Shown piece after piece: positions 58,558-64,000 of a stretch of 64,000 nt of DNA. Within the stretch, counting starts at the first letter, position 1, and every line of letters begins with the position of its first letter. The stretch covers positions 5,272,501-5,336,500 of the forward strand of contig JAKSXM010000007.1 of assembly GCA_022575985.1 (NCBI GenBank). Direction: 5' to 3'. The position numbers were made by a program, and so were the translations under genes. The DNA is from Anagrus nilaparvatae (lineage: Eukaryota; Arthropoda; Insecta; Hymenoptera; Mymaridae). The notes beneath the pieces are model-generated. The model made no database searches, was not told the DNA's origin, and saw nothing but the letters and a program-made list of their open reading frames with translations.

Positions 58558-60024
58558 AAAATTATAATTATTATTATACGATAAAAGTATTTTTTTACTA
58601 CTTGTTTTTTATTATTCAAATAAAATAAAATCAAGTCACTCTAAAACCAAAACAATGTATTTTTTAATTAATAGCCTTATGATACTTTTGCAAAGGTAAG
58701 TATAAAATGTCTTAAAAGCGTAATAAAACAAGTGTCTACAAGTCTAATAAAATAGTTTTACAACTTCGTTTTGGAATTTTACGTAAATTATAAAAGAAGC
58801 AACAAAAAAAATATTTATAATGCGTGCAAAGGGGGCTTTTAAAATTTATACGACTTTTCGCACACGATAATAAAAATAAAGAAATTGCCGAAATACCCAC
58901 AAGCATAATATTGTCTTTATTATAAAATAAAGAAAGAAGGGAGATTCTCCAAATTAAGGTAATTACCACAAAAGGTATTAGACCACACGTATATTTTATC
59001 CATTATATAAATTTTTGTTATATTGGCAATAACGCGCCTATCGTGAATTAAGAAAAATCGTAAAAAAAAAAAAAACTCTGATAACTTAATGGAAGAATAT
59101 AAAAAAAAGTAAGAGAGAGAAAGATGGAAAGAGAGGTGAAAGATGGGCTGTACCCCTTTAATAGAGCAATCTCAATTAACCCCACTTCACGTATACGCGA
59201 TTGGGTGGTCCCTCTCTTGCTTGCATCAAGAAACATGACGGAAAATTTACTTATATTTTTTTCTTCCTTTCTCCAATTTTTTAAATTCGCATTTTTTTAA
59301 GTAGTTTAAATTTTACCAAAGGACAAATTTTAACATGTCACCTTAATACTCCTTAAGTGTCTTAAAGAGTCTAAACATATCATAGCACAAGTGTACTCTT
59401 TTAAAGAGAGAAATTCCTTGAAAAAAAAATATATATAAGCGAAAAAAAAAGAGAAGAAGAAGAAGAATTATTAATGTCTCGAGTAGGTACTATATTGTAT
59501 TTCATTGTTTGATTTAAATTCCCAATGGCTCATTAAAAGGATTCTCGGTCGCGGATTTCCATCGTAATATATGTCGTAAAAATGTTGAAATGAACAACTC
59601 GTAAAAATTAGCCGTATAAAAGAATAATTCATTTTAATTTTCTACCTTTGTCTTACACATGTAAAAAAATTTCATTTTTTTTTTTTAAGAATTAAAATTC
59701 TCTTTTTTAAAGGGCAGTTGTAATTAATCACGGTTTATACATTTACGATTTTTCATATAATATATACGTTTTAGTGTGTGTATAATACGAAAGAGTAAAA
59801 AAACATAATATTCAACAGCAGCAAAAATTACCTTTTAACAGCATCCAAAGAGTTTAAGCTCGAAAAAAAATAAGTGCAATGTGTTTTATAATAATATAAA
59901 CAGAATTATTTTTACGTTTAATTGTTCTTGGAACGTAGCCAATTGTTAAGCGTGGGAGAGTTTCAGGGAGGTCGTCAAGCAAGTTGTCAAGTGTCAAGGA
60001 ACGTACAAACAGAACTTTAATATA

Positions 60025-60050
60025 CTTTACTTTACTTTACTTTACTTTTT
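60025..60050 (+). repeat. Microsatellite (TTACT)n
   Basis: About five copies of the pentamer TTTAC/TTACT. Confidence 0.8.
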
Positions 60051-62669
60051 TTTTAACGTCTTAGATTCAATTTTTCCTTTCGCGTTTTTCTTATATTTTG
60101 CTTTTTTGTAATTAAATATCCCTTTTTTTTTAAATGTTTTTTTTTTGTATTTTAACAAAATGAAAAGAAATTAGCAAGTAATTTTTTAATAATATTACTA
60201 TTTTTATGTATATGGAATGATCTGGAAAATTTTGTGAGCTTTTTTTAGATTTCGTACAGTTTAAAGGATTTAAATTCCAAATAATGATTTTTGAGCTTTT
60301 TAACTGTTAGAGTTGATGGTCTCAAAATCTGCTTTTCATATCAATTTATCAAAAAAGTCAAGATTTTTGGATATCATGATTTTTGTTAGGAAATACTTTA
60401 AACTACAATGATTATTCAATGTAAAATAAAGGTACCCTTTTTTAACTTCATTAAATTCGAATTATTTGAATGAGTAAATCAAAGCTTTTATATTAATAAT
60501 TTCCATTAAAAAACCTTATAAGTATAATTTTAAGTATTATACATGAGCATGGTCCTTTGCGCCGGATCAGCAAGAACTTATTTTTGCTTACTTTTTCATT
60601 ACTTCAAAAATAGAATGTTAATTTTGTAATAAGCTTCCTTTTGCATTCCCCGATTGTATCAGATTTTACAAAAAAACTTAACCTGAAAGTTTATAAAAAT
60701 GTTAAAGTAAGGCCCTAAAAATGTGGTAACCAAATTTTCAAAGAATCTCAATTTTTCACTTGATGCAATTTTACTGGGGAAATAAATTTATTATTTTACC
60801 ATTAAGTAAAGGCTTTAACTTTATTTCAAAGTATTGTTACAGTAGGTGATGCCCTATAATTTACGTTTTTGAATTTGTAGTCTCAAAAGTATTCATAAGA
60901 ATTTTTGGTCTATTTTAGTCCAAAATTATTAAGTGTATAAAATTACACAACTTATGTTTTTTAAAATCCAGGCCAGTAGTAATTTTAAAAAATAAAAAAT
61001 GCTTTAAAAAATCAACTGCAGAACTTGAAAGTTTAACTTAACCAATATTATTAAAAACTTACCAAAACTCGAAACTACTTAAACCTAAATTCCTCTCTAC
61101 AAATTACCTGGATTGCCCCATATACGTATGAAAATTTTTTTAAATAAAACTATTATATTTTTATAACCTTCTTAAAAAATTTATTTAACTTTTATGTACA
61201 TAAAAAATAATTTACTTTTTTTAATAAACAAAAATTATTTATGCTTATAATACACTCAGAATAAAGCTTTCGTACCTAAATATATTAAAAATTTTAATTA
61301 AAAAAAAATTTTTATAATACCTAAAAATCATAACTTTTTTAATAGATTATTATAAAAAAAAAAAATGTGTTAAAAAAAAAAAAAAAAACTTAAAAAAAAA
61401 AAAAATTGCTCATTAGAAAAGGTATTTTAGAGAAAGAATAGTTAGTACAAGATATATAAATAATAAAAACACTTCTTCCGCGTTCTTTTAAATGAAGTAG
61501 TATAACAAAAATAAGATAAAAAAATAATAATAATACAAACTTGTCGAAAGTTTTTTTTTTTTTTTTGAACAGGTTAAAAATATAGAGAACTAAAGAATTT
61601 ATCTTTATAATACTATATAATATTTGATGACAAGTTCATCGACGGGGGGTGTCTTATATATAAATAAAAAACTGATTTATCTTTATTAATAATAAAAATA
61701 TATAAATGCACTTTATACTTTTAATATTTATAAGGTTATAAAAAATGAGTTTAGTATATATACAATTGACCACACAAATATAGTTAAAAAGAAAAAAAAA
61801 GTTGATATGTTCACAGTAAGGGGTATTACATTATATGTTACACAGTAATAATAAAAATGTGCATTTCACTATAATACAAATAATTAGTGATATCTGTAGA
61901 TGGTATCAGTTATTTTTAGATCTGCAAAAAGATTTTGCATTTTTTTAAAGTCACTTGGGCGATGTTATTGTGTATTAATGATATTTTAAATGTATATTAG
62001 TGATATCTTTATTAATATTGATATTTACTAAAAAATGTCTTTGTGGTATTTATTTGGAAACATGCTTTGATCTTAAGTTATTTAATCAGCCGTAGTAAAA
62101 TTTTCTTCGTTTTTCCAAGGAAATAGTAGAACTTTTCTTTTAACAAATTTTTCAAAATTCGAGTATTTTTTCCGAATCATTATTTAGAGCATTTTAATAA
62201 ATAATAATAACTGGTAATCGAGCTAGTAATTAAAAATCTTAATTTTGTAATTAAGAACTAGCTATAAGTATGTAGGAACACCTCGGATTAATTTGACGTA
62301 AATATTATTGAAAGTTCTGAATTAAGATAAAAAGGAAGGATCTCGTTTAAAATATATCGATTAAATAGTTTTTGCTTTAGGTGAAGTCTATAAGCTTTTG
62401 ATAATATTCTTGAGTATACTTTAAAGCTAAGTAAATGATATAATACACACATTATTTACCTAAATATCTTATTTCATCTGTAAAAAAAAATTTGGATCCA
62501 CAGTTAGTTAAAAAAAAAGTTGAGTTTTTTCAAAGTATTTTAATTACTTAATCAATACTCAATGACGAAAATTAATTTTATTAAATTGTAATTATTTTAC
62601 TGCATTACATTAGCGCCCAATCATCACATACAAGCCATTCGAATATTTTTTAATAAAATAATCGATATT

Positions 62670-63030
62670 TTGGGCTAAAAATGTTAGCTAGTAGGTAAAA
62701 GGGGCTGAATTTTTTTCATTCCCGAAGTCTGTTTTAACGTAAAACCCCTAGAAAACGCGATATCATCCCTTAAAAGTGGGATAAATTTTGAACATTTTTT
62801 AAACGTTATTTAAAATGATACTGGGCCCAAAGTCCCAGGGCATATAGAATTTTACTAGAGACTATTTATAACACAAAAAAAATAAATTTTTATCATTTTG
62901 TCATATTCACCCGCTCAGATGGGGTGTAAGGGGGTGGAATTATAGTAAAATAGAAAAAATCAATATTTAGGTCTAAAAGTCTTACCTAGTAGGTAATTTG
63001 GGCTGCTCTTTTCATTTCCAAATAACCAAT
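62670..63030 (+). repeat. Direct repeat of about 290-bp spacing
   Basis: GGCTAAAAATGTTAGCTAGT followed by AGGTAAAAGGGGCTG at 62.67 kb is echoed by GGTCTAAAAGTCTTACCTAG and AGGTAATTTGGGCTG at 62.97 kb, suggesting two tandem units. Confidence 0.5.
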
Positions 63031-63205
63031 ATTAACCAAAACAATATTTACCCAAAATAATTAATTTAAAAATTTTTTTACATCCTTCTTTATTTTATTC
63101 TATTCTATATTAAATATTTATTTTATTGTATACTATATTAAATTGCAATATAATGATAATGAATAAATTTTAAAAGATTTTGATAATCTAAAATATTTTC
63201 TTCTA

Positions 63206-63240
63206 TTTATAGTATTTCAAACTCATTTTACTTTCGAGAA
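63206..63240 (+). repeat. 35-bp TATA-N16-CGAGAA module
   Basis: TTTATAG, 16-bp spacer, TACTTTCGAGAA. Confidence 0.65.
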
Positions 63241-63398
63241 AAATTTTTAATATCTAGAATTTAATAGTCTCTTAACTTGTTTCTTTTACATAGCACTTAA
63301 CTGACCCTAAAATTATAATTTTTTATTAATTTTTGCAAATAACTAATTTAATTTTTTTGAGCTTAAAGTGGCACACGTATACAAACAGATATCCAACA

Positions 63399-63413
63399 GG
63401 GGGGGGGGGGGGG
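63399..63413 (+). repeat. Poly-G run (15 nt)
   Basis: An uninterrupted G tract in AT-rich DNA; length in the assembly may be unreliable. Confidence 0.8.
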
Positions 63414-64000
63414 AGGATACCGTGCCCCACGCTTCAGAAATAAAACTTTTTATAATAACCATAGTAGTATTTTTAACCTAAATTTCAATAATTTAAAATA
63501 AGAAAAAAATAAATGTTTATTATTATGAAATATATTGAAGTTTGAATTATTATTATTATTAATCATTAATATTAACTCTTCCGTCCTGAAATGATTTTAG
63601 CCCTTCCCGAAAAAATTTTTGTATACGAGTTTGAACATAACATTGTATTAAATTTTGTTTTATCCAATTATTTGGTTACTCAAAACAAATAAAAAAAAAA
63701 TATTAAAATAAAATTCTAATACTAACACCTAAAACAATATAAAAAACAAAAATTTAATCACTGCCTACCCAAATATTTACTATATCACTTAAAAATCATG
63801 ACATCCTCAATAACTAATATAATATGCAATGAAAAGTATATAAACCAAATAATCCAAAAAAAGTATCATTAATACACTACACCAACCCTAAAAAATATCA
63901 TTTAAATTTTTTTCAAATATATCCAAATATTGACTTAAAAAAATTTTGAGAGTTATTATATTAATACCCTAACATAAATAGAATTTGCTCTTATTTCAAG

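Larger units (their letters stand above)
58558..64000. other. 3' flank of Wnt6, no gene seen
   Basis: AT-rich flank with no recognisable coding frame. It contains a (TTACT)n tract near 60025, a direct repeat at 62.67/62.97 kb, a copy of the 35-bp module at 63206 and a G15 run near 63399. Moderately complex DNA at 59.1-60.0 kb could be regulatory or 3' UTR. Confidence 0.5.

Noticed and set aside
1..64000. tRNA, rRNA or CRISPR features
   Set aside because: No cloverleaf-type sequence with a GGTTCRA-like box in the correct context, no rRNA similarity and no regularly spaced repeat-spacer array were seen.

Overview
This is a strikingly AT-rich stretch of animal nuclear DNA, most likely from an insect or another arthropod. 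The evidence is intron-containing genes with canonical GT-AG splice sites, long introns full of degenerate transposons, and a closely linked pair of Wnt genes. No bacterial features, CRISPR arrays, tRNAs or rRNAs were seen. Nothing in the sequence identifies a species.

The window holds two protein-coding genes that I could assemble completely from splice sites. Wnt10 lies on the minus strand with four coding exons: 29520-29432, 23631-23378, 10493-10210 and 10148-9549 (408 aa). Wnt6 lies on the plus strand with five coding exons: 44701-44762, 48676-48899, 57467-57586, 57662-57861 and 57921-58382 (355 aa). Both encode full-length secreted, lipid-modified ligands with a signal peptide, 24 mature cysteines and the acylation loop HG(L/M)SGSC. 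They are transcribed divergently, with start codons about 15.2 kb apart. In the known arthropod order Wnt9-Wnt1-Wnt6-Wnt10, Wnt1 would be expected beyond the right edge of the window.

Layout. 1-9548: repeat-rich flank 3' of Wnt10, with several foldback elements. 9549-29520: Wnt10, whose 12.9-kb intron 2 holds a Tigger/pogo-type transposase relic, tandem repeats and a 1.3-kb palindrome. 29521-44700: shared 5' intergenic region, with relatively GC-rich blocks near both starts, a 0.84-kb inverted-repeat element and a 1.06-kb palindrome. 44701-58382: Wnt6, whose introns carry a broken non-LTR reverse transcriptase, a Tigger-like MITE and several hairpin elements. 58383-64000: AT-rich 3' flank without genes.

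The most unusual non-genic signal is a 35-bp module: a TATA-box-like heptamer, exactly 16 bp of variable spacer, then a YRCTTKCGAGAA-type dodecamer. It occurs 13 times with the same spacing on both strands. Other points of interest are a GC-rich hairpin just upstream of the Wnt10 start codon, a 75-bp in-frame intron without stops in Wnt6, and a strongly basic 50-residue linker in Wnt10 with two furin-type motifs.
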